NCBI GenBank assembly: GCA_947462065.1
Contig: CANHNO010000012.1
Location: 1 to 33,541 of the forward strand
DNA length: 33,541 nt
Direction of reading: 5' to 3'
Origin: Burkholderiales bacterium
Lineage (GTDB): Bacteria > Pseudomonadota > Gammaproteobacteria > Burkholderiales > Burkholderiaceae_C
The notes under the pieces were generated by a model, which was not told where the DNA came from, did no database searches, and worked only from the letters and a program-made list of their open reading frames with translations. How positions within the stretch are numbered: position 1 is the first letter of the stretch; each line of letters opens with the position of its first letter. Positions 17,777 through 25,060 of this stretch are shown in pieces. A program made the position numbers and the translations under genes.

Positions 17777-18282
17777 CGCGGCCCCGACGCGAGTTCATCG
17801 CTGGAAACGACGAAGGGCCCCAGGCCATCGGTGGACAGCGTCAGCCGGCTGTCGTCGAGGCGCAGCGTGATGCGCTGCGCGCCGATCAGTGGTTCAGGAC
17901 CGAGCACGACATCGGGCGCGCCGATGACGCTGGCGGTGACGCCTTCGGTGAGCCAGCGCCGCGGCAAGCCAGCCGATGCCGGCAGGCCGACGAAGGTGAA
18001 GTCGGCCGAGGCCATTCCCGCCTCCGGACGGTCAGTGGTGATCGGTCTGGGCAGCCAGTGCACTGCCAGACCTGACGCCCGGGCTTCGGCACGGGCCGAT
18101 TCGAACAGCGCAGCCAGTCGCGCGCCCTCTTTCTCCAGCAGCGTGTCCGATGGATCGCGCAAGGCCAGACTCACGACCGCCGAGGCCAGCGCAATCATCG
18201 CCACCACCACCAACAACTCGATCAGCGTGAAGCCCCCACAGCGCCAGCTCGACGGTCTGACCGCGAGGCTTTCTGGCGTCAC
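17773..18282 (-). CDS. gspH: Type II secretion minor pseudopilin GspH
   Basis: Minor pseudopilin linking the tip complex to the GspG fibre. Taking the GTG 5 nt after the gspG stop gives 169 residues with a 17-residue leader ending CGG|FTLIELLVVVAMIALAS (Glu22). A GspH-type globular domain follows, with LFESARAEARASGLAVHW and RITLRLDDSRLTLSTDG. The frame is open for another 29 codons upstream inside gspG, but that longer N-terminus would not resemble a prepilin leader. The neighbouring gspI overlaps it by 4 nt. Confidence 0.92.
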   Translation of the reverse strand: MTPESLAVRPSSWRCGGFTLIELLVVVAMIALASAVVSLALRDPSDTLLEKEGARLAALFESARAEARASGLAVHWLPRPITTDRPEAGMASADFTFVGLPASAGLPRRWLTEGVTASVIGAPDVVLGPEPLIGAQRITLRLDDSRLTLSTDGLGPFVVSSDELASGPR

Positions 18283-18286
18283 CGGC

Positions 18287-18766
18287 TCACTGCCAGGAGC
18301 CGATGTCAGCGTCGTTGCCTTCACCGCCGACCACGCCGTCGGCGCCAAGGCTGTAGACGTCGATGTCACCCTTCACGCCGGGATTGGCGAACTGGTAGGG
18401 CCGGCCCCAGGGGTCGTTTGGCAGCTTGTCCAGGTAGGCCTTCCAGTTCGGTGGAACGGCGCCAGCGGTGGGCTTGGCCACCAGCGCCTTCAGGCCTTGC
18501 TCAGCGGTGGGGAATCGCTGGTTGTCCAGCTTGTAGAGCTTCAGCGCCTGGATGAGATTGTTCACGTCGGTGCGGGCCGCTGTGACGCGTGCGTCGTCGG
18601 CACGGTTCAGCACGTTCGGCACGATCAGCGCGGCCAGCACACCGATGATGACCAACACCACCATCAGCTCGATCAGGGTGAAGCCGCGGGTGCGGTCTCT
18701 GCGAACTCGCCACGCCGTGAGCCCCGAAGGAGCGTATGAGTGAGGCACAAAATCAGTCTTCAACAT
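18287..18766 (-). CDS. gspG: Type II secretion major pseudopilin GspG
   Basis: Major pseudopilin that builds the periplasmic fibre. The 159-residue product has the site TRG|FTLIELMVVLVIIGVLAALIVP, the helix ending NRADDARVTAARTDV, and the calcium-binding C-terminal region with DPWGRPYQF and YSLGADGVVGGEGNDADIGSW, both hallmarks of GspG. The ATG follows AGGA with 7 nt spacing. It gives a 28-residue leader, longer than the usual 6-10; a GTG at residue 7 would trim it a little. It is the first gene of the minus-strand gsp run and is divergent from gspC across 58 bp. Confidence 0.95.
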   Translation of the reverse strand: MLKTDFVPHSYAPSGLTAWRVRRDRTRGFTLIELMVVLVIIGVLAALIVPNVLNRADDARVTAARTDVNNLIQALKLYKLDNQRFPTAEQGLKALVAKPTAGAVPPNWKAYLDKLPNDPWGRPYQFANPGVKGDIDVYSLGADGVVGGEGNDADIGSWQ

Positions 18767-18824
18767 GTCGCCATCCTGGCCGCGGCCTGAATGCGCGGCT
18801 GACGCAGAGCATGATAATCGTCGC

Positions 18825-19310
18825 ATGTTGTCCCGTTCGGTCGCATTCCTCGTTTGGGCGCTGGTCGCTGGAACCTGTGTGTTCTGGGGTGCCCGCTTGC
18901 TGGCGCAGCCGGCTGGCTCGTCGGCACTGGTGGTGGCAATGGACCCCGGTAACCCGGCGAACGCCGATGTGTCGAGGATGCTCGGCGCCGCGCCACAAGC
19001 CGAGCTGGTGTCTGTCGAGGTCGCCCCTCAGATCAGCAGCCGCTTCCGCTTGACCGGTGTCGTCGCGCCCAAGGAACCCAGCGAAGAGGGCTTGGCGCTG
19101 ATCTCGGTGGATGGGAATCCGCCAGGCGTCTACCGGGTCGGTGCAGCGATCGATGGCGACCTGATGCTGCGCGAGGTCGGCCCGCGCACGGCCACGGTGG
19201 CTTCGTCGCGCAGCAGTAACGACGCAGGCACCGCGTTCGTATTGGAACTTCCGCCGCTGACCTCTGCTGCGACGGGCGCCTTGCCTCAAGGCGGGTTCAC
19301 CATCCCGTAA
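18825..19310 (+). CDS. gspC: Type II secretion protein GspC (short form, no PDZ)
   Basis: Inner-membrane protein that links the platform to the GspD secretin through its periplasmic homology region. The 161-residue product has an N-terminal membrane segment (about 5-26) and a GspC_N-like domain with FRLTGVVAPKEPSEEGLALISVDG and VYRVGAAIDGDLMLREVG. It ends soon afterwards, without the PDZ or coiled-coil domain of the long form; short GspC is known in Burkholderiales. It is divergent from gspG. A GATAAT sequence at 18813-18818 lies so close to the ATG that a promoter there would give an almost leaderless mRNA. The open frame extends 20 codons upstream but overlaps gspG. Confidence 0.9.
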   Translation: MLSRSVAFLVWALVAGTCVFWGARLLAQPAGSSALVVAMDPGNPANADVSRMLGAAPQAELVSVEVAPQISSRFRLTGVVAPKEPSEEGLALISVDGNPPGVYRVGAAIDGDLMLREVGPRTATVASSRSSNDAGTAFVLELPPLTSAATGALPQGGFTIP

Positions 19311-19420
19311 TCTGCGCCTCCTGTCGCACCGGGCGTGCCGGAGCGGGACCTGGTCAGCAACTTCGAGCCTCCGCGGCAGGCCAGTTGCGGCGCTGAACTG
19401 GCAGTGCGCGTCTCAGGCGG

Positions 19421-20470
19421 TCATTTCATGGCCCCTGGCTGGCTCGGACCCGGATCTTCGCCCTCGGCGAGTTCGGTGAGCAAGGCGGCTGCGCTGCGGA
19501 TCAGCGGCCAAGCCAGTGTGGCACCGGTGCCATCGGTGCTGTCCATGCCCAATTCCAGCATCGCTGACGCCTGGAAAAGGCCCAATGCGCGGTCGAGTCC
19601 GCGGTGGTCACTGCTGCGGCAGAACACGCAGTAATCGACCACCGTAGGCGAGATGTGCGAGCCCACGACCAATGCCGCGCAGGCTGCCAGGCCATCGACC
19701 ATGATCAGGTGCCGCTTGCCCGCTGCCACCATCATGAGGCCGACCATCATGGCGATCTCGAAGCCACCGAAGGCTGCCAGCACCTCGATCGGATCGACCA
19801 CGTCCTTGTGCCGGCCTTGGGAGCCTTGCAGCACCACCATCATCGTGGCCAGATCAGTCGGCTTCATCGTTGGGCCCGACAACACGAAGTCGCGCACCGG
19901 CACATTGGCCAGCCGCGACAGCACCAGTGCCGACGCCTGCGCCGAGCCGACGCCGACGCCGGCGCACACCACCGCATTGCCTGGCAGTGAATCACCGATT
20001 TCCATGCCGGCACGGATTGCGGCATGAGCCTGTTCGAGAGACATCGCGGCTGTGACGCGCGAATTGCGTGTGCCGTGCGCGATCTTGCGCGACAGCAGCC
20101 GACCGTGCCGCGGCAGCGTTTCGGCAACGCCCGCATCGACCACCGACAACTCCAGTCCCTGGATGCGTGCGAACACCGATAGCGGCATCTGCGAGGTCAG
20201 CAGCGAGTGCACCACCTGTGCGGTCGAATGGCGATCGCCCACGCCGATACCGTCGACGGCAATGCCATGGTCGGCCGCGAAGACGACGACCTGTGGCGCG
20301 CTGAAACGGGGCTTCAGCGTGTTCTGGATCAAGCCCAGTCGCACAGCCAGTGGTTCCAGTTCGCCGAGCTCTCCGGTGGTCTCGCTGCGCAGCAGCAACT
20401 TTTCGCGCAAGGCGAGCTCCAGTTCCGCATTGCCGGTCGGCGAAATCAGGTTGTGGTCGCTGTTGGCCAT
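19421..20470 (-). CDS. cobT: CobT-family nicotinate-nucleotide-dimethylbenzimidazole phosphoribosyltransferase
   Basis: By family, CobT transfers the phosphoribosyl group of nicotinate mononucleotide to a lower-ligand base such as 5,6-dimethylbenzimidazole for cobamide synthesis. The 349-residue protein has VVVFAADHGIAVDGI (about 61-75), CAGVGVGSAQASAL in place of the usual glycine-rich GIGNT segment, an FGGFEIAMMVG helix, and a C-terminal STDGTGATLAWPL. In CobT the catalytic base is a glutamate in GEG(T/S)GA; here the aligned residue appears to be Asp313. It follows ilvA by 12 nt on the same strand and no other cobamide gene is near, so the family is clear but the substrate is less so. A divergent paralogue with another base is possible. 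Confidence 0.82.
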   Translation of the reverse strand: MANSDHNLISPTGNAELELALREKLLLRSETTGELGELEPLAVRLGLIQNTLKPRFSAPQVVVFAADHGIAVDGIGVGDRHSTAQVVHSLLTSQMPLSVFARIQGLELSVVDAGVAETLPRHGRLLSRKIAHGTRNSRVTAAMSLEQAHAAIRAGMEIGDSLPGNAVVCAGVGVGSAQASALVLSRLANVPVRDFVLSGPTMKPTDLATMMVVLQGSQGRHKDVVDPIEVLAAFGGFEIAMMVGLMMVAAGKRHLIMVDGLAACAALVVGSHISPTVVDYCVFCRSSDHRGLDRALGLFQASAMLELGMDSTDGTGATLAWPLIRSAAALLTELAEGEDPGPSQPGAMK

Positions 20471-20482
20471 GGTCTCAGCAGC

Positions 20483-22066
20483 TCAACGCAAGAAAAGTCG
20501 ATAGGCGGCATTGTCAGTCTCGTCGACCCATGGGTAGGCGAGTCTGTCGAGAAACTCGCGGAAGGCTTTCTTGTCCTGGCGCGGCACCTGGATGCCGACC
20601 AGGATCCGACCGTAATCGGCGCCCTGATTGCGGTAGTGGAACAGGCTGATGTTCCAGCCCGGGTGCAGGCTGGCGAGGAACTTCATCAGTGCGCCGGGCC
20701 GCTCGGGGAACACAAAGCGATAGAGCCGTTCGTCAGCCGCCAGTTCGCTGCGCCCACCGACCATGTGGCGCAGGTGCAGCTTGGCCAGCTCGTCCTTCGT
20801 CAGATCGATCGCCTGGAAACCATGAAGGTTGAATGTGTCGGCCAGCGCGGCCGCTTCGCCCCGCTGGGTGGTGGCGATACCCACGAACACATGGGCACTC
20901 CGCTCGTCCGAGATTCGGTAGTTGAACTCGGTGACCGCGCGTGGGCCGATCAACTCGCAAAACTTCTTGAAGCTGCCGCGCGCTTCCGGGATCGTCACCG
21001 CCAGCAGCGCCTCGCGCTCCTCGCCGACATCGGCCCGCTCAGCGACGAAGCGCAGCCGGTCGAAATTCATGTTCGCGCCACAGGCGATCGCCACCAGCGT
21101 CTGTCCCTTGGCGCCATGCTGATCGACGTACTGCTTGACCGCAGCCACCGCCATCGCGCCGGCGGGCTCGAGGATGCTGCGGGTGTCCTGGAAGACGTCC
21201 TTGATGGCAGCGCACACCGCGTCGGTGTCGACCGTCATGAAGCCGTCGACCAGTTCGCGCGTCAGGCGAAAGGTCTCGATGCCGACCTGCTTGACCGCTG
21301 TGCCGTCGGAAAAAAGCCCCACGTCGTTCAGGACGACACGCTTGCCTGCCTTCACCGAAAGGATCATCGCGTCGGAGTCGGTCATCTGCACGCCGATCAC
21401 CTTGATCTCGGGGCGCACGGCCTTGATGTAGGCCGCCACGCCAGAAATCAGGCCGCCGCCGCCGATCGCCACGAACACCGCGTCGATCGGGCCCGGATGC
21501 TGGCGCAGGATCTCCATTGCGATGGTGCCTTGCCCTGCGATCACGTCCGGATCGTCGAACGGATGCACGAAGGTCAGGCCGAGCTGCTGCTCCAGAAGCA
21601 GCGCATGCGCATAGGCGTCGGAGTAGCTTTCGCCATGCAGAACGATCTCGCCGCCGAGTGCCTTGACCGCGTCGATCTTCAGCCGTGGGGTGGTGGTGGG
21701 CATCACGATCAGTGCCTTGCAGCCGAGCCGGCTGGCGCCGAGCGCAACGCCTTGCGCATGGTTGCCTGCCGACGCGCAGATGACACCACGGTTCAATTGC
21801 TCGGGCGCGAGGTGCGCCATCTTGTTATAGGCCCCGCGCAGCTTGAAGCTGAACACCTGCTGGCTGTCCTCGCGCTTCAGGAACACCTGGTTGCTGATGC
21901 GCAAGCTCAGGTTTTTTGCCAGTTCCAGCGGCGTTTCCACTGCCACGTCGTAGACGCGGGCAGTGAGGATCTTCTGCAGGTAGTCGCCGAGGCTGAGCGA
22001 CTTGCTGCGAGAGAAAGCGCCGGGTTTGCGCGCGGTTCGGGCCGCGATTGAGGGTCGGCCAGGCAT
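20483..22066 (-). CDS. ilvA: Threonine ammonia-lyase, biosynthetic (IlvA)
   Basis: PLP-dependent threonine dehydratase giving 2-oxobutanoate, the first committed step to isoleucine. The product is 527 residues from the ATG at 22066, chosen because GGAG lies about 6 nt upstream; the frame continues another 95 codons without support. The PLP lysine is K75 in SFKLRGAY, the phosphate-binding glycine loop is AIGGGGLISG, and two C-terminal ACT-like regulatory segments follow (ALLAVTIPEARGSFKKFC and RFVFPERPGALMKFLASL), as in the isoleucine-inhibited biosynthetic form. A terminator-like hairpin lies about 75 nt upstream in the leader. It is followed closely by the cobT-like gene. Confidence 0.95.
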   Translation of the reverse strand: MPGRPSIAARTARKPGAFSRSKSLSLGDYLQKILTARVYDVAVETPLELAKNLSLRISNQVFLKREDSQQVFSFKLRGAYNKMAHLAPEQLNRGVICASAGNHAQGVALGASRLGCKALIVMPTTTPRLKIDAVKALGGEIVLHGESYSDAYAHALLLEQQLGLTFVHPFDDPDVIAGQGTIAMEILRQHPGPIDAVFVAIGGGGLISGVAAYIKAVRPEIKVIGVQMTDSDAMILSVKAGKRVVLNDVGLFSDGTAVKQVGIETFRLTRELVDGFMTVDTDAVCAAIKDVFQDTRSILEPAGAMAVAAVKQYVDQHGAKGQTLVAIACGANMNFDRLRFVAERADVGEEREALLAVTIPEARGSFKKFCELIGPRAVTEFNYRISDERSAHVFVGIATTQRGEAAALADTFNLHGFQAIDLTKDELAKLHLRHMVGGRSELAADERLYRFVFPERPGALMKFLASLHPGWNISLFHYRNQGADYGRILVGIQVPRQDKKAFREFLDRLAYPWVDETDNAAYRLFLR

Positions 22067-22140
22067 GGGGATCTCCGATAGCGGGTACGCCCGCGACGCC
22101 ATCGGCCAACGGGCGCGGATCATGTGGTGCACGCGGACAT

Positions 22141-22171
22141 AAAAAAGCCCAAGGCATCGCTGCCTTGGGCT
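22141..22171 (-). terminator. Terminator-like hairpin in the ilvA leader
   Basis: On the minus strand an 11-bp perfect stem (AGCCCAAGGCA / TGCCTTGGGCT) with a 4-nt loop runs into six T, a textbook intrinsic terminator. It is 75 nt upstream of ilvA and reads towards ilvA. A smaller 7-bp stem (TCCACCG / CGGTGGA, 22175-22193) lies just before it. It may be a transcription attenuator for ilvA, or it may end antisense readthrough from coq7. Confidence 0.8.
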
Positions 22172-22313
22172 GAATCCACCGGAGGGCGGTGGAGGAGACA
22201 ACTCAGCTTTAGCAAGAAATGTTCCGCGACAATCATTGCAATGTAGCGCTGATTTTGCTGCGCTGCAATATAAGTCCGGAAGGTCCGGGTGTTCTGGCTT
22301 AAAAAGGTCGAAT

Positions 22314-22736
22314 ATGGAATGCACAGTCAACTGGGTGCCTGCGATGGGCATGGGGTTCGTTGCCGAGACCGGCAGCGGTCATTTGCTGACCATGGATGGC
22401 GCGGTCGAAGGCGGCGGGCGCAACGTCGCGCCGCGGCCGATGGAGACGGTGCTGGCGGGCACAGCGGGCTGCACGGCCTACGACGTGGTGCTGATCCTCA
22501 AGCGCGGCCGCCACGCAGTCAACGGTTGCCAGGTCAAGGTGACGTCCGAGCGCGCCGAGGTGGATCCGAAGGTGTTCACCAAGATCCATCTGCACTTTCT
22601 GCTGACAGGTCGCGACTTGCCGACCGCTGCCGTCGAACGCGCCATTGCGATGTCACACGACAAATACTGTTCGGCCACCATCATGCTGGCCAAGACCGCC
22701 AACATCACCACCAGCTTCGAGATCGTGCCGGCCTGA
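22314..22736 (+). CDS. OsmC family protein
   Basis: A 140-residue OsmC/YhfA-like protein. Members with both redox cysteines reduce organic peroxides, but many in the YhfA branch have no known substrate. The two cysteines are present: C53 in LAGTAGCTAYDVV and C119 in DKYCSATIML. The N-terminal strand region MECTVNWVP, the APRPMETVL helix start and the late ATIMLAKTANITTSFEI are family-like. AAGG about 8 nt before the ATG at 22314 supports this start over a longer open frame. It is divergent from ilvA and converges on coq7 with 6 nt between stops. Peroxidase activity is inferred from the cysteine pair only. Confidence 0.85.
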   Translation: MECTVNWVPAMGMGFVAETGSGHLLTMDGAVEGGGRNVAPRPMETVLAGTAGCTAYDVVLILKRGRHAVNGCQVKVTSERAEVDPKVFTKIHLHFLLTGRDLPTAAVERAIAMSHDKYCSATIMLAKTANITTSFEIVPA

Positions 22737-22742
22737 ATTCGT

Positions 22743-23378
22743 TCAGATGTGATGCGCGGTGGTGGTCATCACCTTGGCCACCACGCGCATCCCCCAGCGT
22801 ACCGGCGCGGGCAGAGGGGTGGCGCCCGCTTGTAGTGCATCGTTTGCGTGACGCGCCTCATCTGCCTTCATCTGGTGCACGATCGCGCGGGACCGCTGGT
22901 CGCCAGCGGGCAGACGCTCCAGATGCTCGTCGAGGTGCTGCTCCACTTGGCGCTCGGTTTCCACCACGAAACCCAGGCTGATCGCGTCACCCGCGCGCCC
23001 AGCCAGCCAGCCGATCGCGAACGAGCCGGCGTACCACAGTGGGTTCAGCAGGCTGGCGCGGGCGCCCAGTTCGTCGAGGCGTTGCTGAGTCCACGCCAGG
23101 TGGTCGGTCTCATCGCGCGCCGCTACCTGAAAGCGCTGTTGCATCACGCGGTCGGTCGCTGCGAGTGCCTGCCCCTGATAAAGCGCTTGTGCGCAGACCT
23201 CACCCACGTGGTTGACGCGCATCAATGCCCCGGCGAGCGCTTTCTCAGCCGCAGACAAGTCGGCCTGCCCCAAATGACTGCTTGCGGAGGCAGTTCCGGG
23301 CGTCGGTCGGCCCGCACTCAGTCCGCCGGACAAGGTGCGCAGGGCGTGGTCTGCGGCGGCGATGAAGGCGTCGTTCAT
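22743..23378 (-). CDS. coq7: Coq7-type 3-demethoxyubiquinol hydroxylase
   Basis: Di-iron monooxygenase of ubiquinone biosynthesis that hydroxylates 2-polyprenyl-3-methyl-6-methoxy-1,4-benzoquinol at a late step, bound at the inner membrane. The 211-residue protein has all six expected ligands: E60 (NHVGEV), E90 and H93 (RDETDH), E142 (VETERQ), E174 and H177 (DEARH). A hydrophobic stretch at about 113-130 (PLWYAGSFAIGWLAG) fits membrane association. AGGAG about 7 nt before the ATG supports the start. It stands alone on its strand, convergent with the OsmC gene. Confidence 0.95.
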   Translation of the reverse strand: MNDAFIAAADHALRTLSGGLSAGRPTPGTASASSHLGQADLSAAEKALAGALMRVNHVGEVCAQALYQGQALAATDRVMQQRFQVAARDETDHLAWTQQRLDELGARASLLNPLWYAGSFAIGWLAGRAGDAISLGFVVETERQVEQHLDEHLERLPAGDQRSRAIVHQMKADEARHANDALQAGATPLPAPVRWGMRVVAKVMTTTAHHI

Positions 23379-23739
23379 GGGGGCTCCTTGTTGCGCCAGA
23401 GAAACAACTGTCTTGGAACTGTCATCAGATTCGACGACAGTGTACGGACTTGGCGGGCTTGAAACACGCGAGTTCGCTGATGGCGGTGTGATCGCGCTTG
23501 GCGACGCCGCTCTCCTCGTCGTTCCGCCCAGTCATGCTCGGCGCTCTACCGGATGTTGCGAGGGCGCAACTAAAAGTGGGTTTTTCCGCAGTGCATGAGC
23601 TTATTGATCGTGTGATGAGTGTGTGGATGGAATAGCCTTCGGGCGATGCACTTACTTGATGCGTGCCATTGATCAAGCGATCGATTCGCGTTCATGTCAT
23701 CGCGAAGTTTTCAACATTCAGTTTCGGAGAATCTAGAAC
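23379..23739. other. Intergenic region upstream of the major porin
   Basis: About 360 bp with no convincing gene. It holds the upstream region of coq7 (leftward) and the long 5' region of the porin (rightward). Near the porin it has an inverted repeat CTTGAT / ATCAAG (23655-23677) and another pair GCGAT / ATCGC just after it, possible operator or mRNA-leader structures. The porin ribosome-binding site GGAGA is present about 9 nt before its ATG. No clear -35/-10 pair could be assigned by eye. Confidence 0.4.
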
Positions 23740-24918
23740 ATGAAAAAGTCACTCGTTGCCTTGGCAGTCCTCGGCGCTTTTACCAGTGTTGCTTCAGCCC
23801 AATCGTCGGTCACTCTGTACGGTCGCGTTGACCAAAACGTGACCTTGCAAGACCCGGGCAAGAACGCGCTGATTTCCAGTGGTAACCGGGACGGCAGCTT
23901 GATCACCAAGCTGAACGACGGCGGCACCAATGGATTCGGCTCGTCGCGTATCGGCTTCAAAGGCACCGAAGATCTGGGCAATGGCCTGAAGGCCTTCTTC
24001 CAGCTTGAAGCTGGCGTTACGCCAGACACCGGCGCGGCTGGCAGCGGTTCTTCGTTCTTCAGCCGCGGCGCATATCTGGGCTTGGCCCACAAGACTCTGG
24101 GTGAGATTCGCCTGGGTCGTCAGGAAACCCTGTCACGCGAAAACAACGTCAAGATCAACGACATCAGTGGTGAAAACAGCCTCACCATCACCGAAACACT
24201 TCAGGACAGCGCCGACAAGAACACCCGTCCGTTGTTCCAGAACGTCGGCGCGCGCATTAACAATGGCGTCCGTTACACGACGCCTTCCTTCGCTGGCATT
24301 CAGGCCAGCGCCATTTATGGCCTGGGCGAACGCGAGAAAACTGTCGCCACCGGAACAAACGCTGGCATCACCAGGGTGGCAAACTATCGCGGCATCTCCG
24401 TTGTGTACACAGGCGGCCCGTTGGCCCTCAACGTGATTTATGAAGACCTGAGCGGTGGTGTCGTTGCTCGCAGCAAAGACTACAACAACGTGCTCACCGT
24501 CGGCGGTAGCTACGACTTCGGCTTCGCGAAGGTTGCTGCGGCTTATCAGGACACCAACAATTTCGGCCCCCAGACAGCGAACCTCCCAGATACTGCAGCG
24601 GGCACCTCAATCCCGAACATCTTCCGTAAGGGCGTTGATGTGGAAGCCTGGAACATCGGCGTGGCAGTGCCGTTCAACGCATTCACCTTCAGGGCGCAAT
24701 ACACCGGCTCGACGATCGACACGAAGAGTGGCGTGGCCGCTTCCGCGCTCGCGCCCAACAAGTCTTCACTGGACCAACACAAGTACGGCGCTTCGCTGCA
24801 GTACGCATTGTCGAAGCGCACCTCGGTGTACGCCTCGGCCACCCAACGTGGTGGCGACGACAAGGATTTCTTCGTTCGTAAGAGCGAATATGGTATTGGC
24901 GTGGGTCACAACTTCTGA
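23740..24918 (+). CDS. Gram-negative porin (Omp32-like)
   Basis: General diffusion porin of the outer membrane, probably a 16-stranded trimeric beta-barrel. The 392-residue precursor has a clean signal peptide (MKKSLVALAVLGAFTSVASA, cut before Gln21). The first strand is SSVTLYGRVD, then SSRIGFKGTEDLGNGLKAFFQLE and YLGLAHKTLGEIRLGRQET. The protein ends in YGIGVGHNF, a terminal phenylalanine as needed for Bam-dependent assembly. It has a long untranslated leader, a GGAGA ribosome-binding site and a strong terminator directly downstream, as expected for an abundant protein. Selectivity cannot be read reliably, though Omp32-type porins often prefer anions. Confidence 0.94.
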   Translation: MKKSLVALAVLGAFTSVASAQSSVTLYGRVDQNVTLQDPGKNALISSGNRDGSLITKLNDGGTNGFGSSRIGFKGTEDLGNGLKAFFQLEAGVTPDTGAAGSGSSFFSRGAYLGLAHKTLGEIRLGRQETLSRENNVKINDISGENSLTITETLQDSADKNTRPLFQNVGARINNGVRYTTPSFAGIQASAIYGLGEREKTVATGTNAGITRVANYRGISVVYTGGPLALNVIYEDLSGGVVARSKDYNNVLTVGGSYDFGFAKVAAAYQDTNNFGPQTANLPDTAAGTSIPNIFRKGVDVEAWNIGVAVPFNAFTFRAQYTGSTIDTKSGVAASALAPNKSSLDQHKYGASLQYALSKRTSVYASATQRGGDDKDFFVRKSEYGIGVGHNF

Positions 24919-24951
24919 TCCATCGCCAAACGGCGGTGTTACTGTTGTGCA

Positions 24952-24979
24952 GAAGCCGCCTTCGGGCGGCTTCTTTTTT
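24952..24979 (+). terminator. Rho-independent terminator after the first porin gene
   Basis: A 9-bp stem GAAGCCGCC / GGCGGCTTC with a TTCG tetraloop is followed by six T. It should end the porin transcript and isolate it from the second porin gene. Confidence 0.93.
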
Positions 24980-25060
24980 GGATCGGTCGAAACGCGGATT
25001 TCCTGCGGGCAATTCGAATGACACACTGAAGCTGATCTCCTCCATCGACACAAGTGCCCT

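Noticed and set aside
20207-22051. Plus-strand open frame of about 614 codons
   Set aside because: It is antisense to cobT and ilvA, whose catalytic motifs are intact, and its translation has no recognisable domain.
22067-22313. Cobalamin riboswitch controlling the ilvA-cobT unit
   Set aside because: No B12-box-like sequence or matching fold was seen; the only clear structures are the terminator hairpin and the small stem before it.
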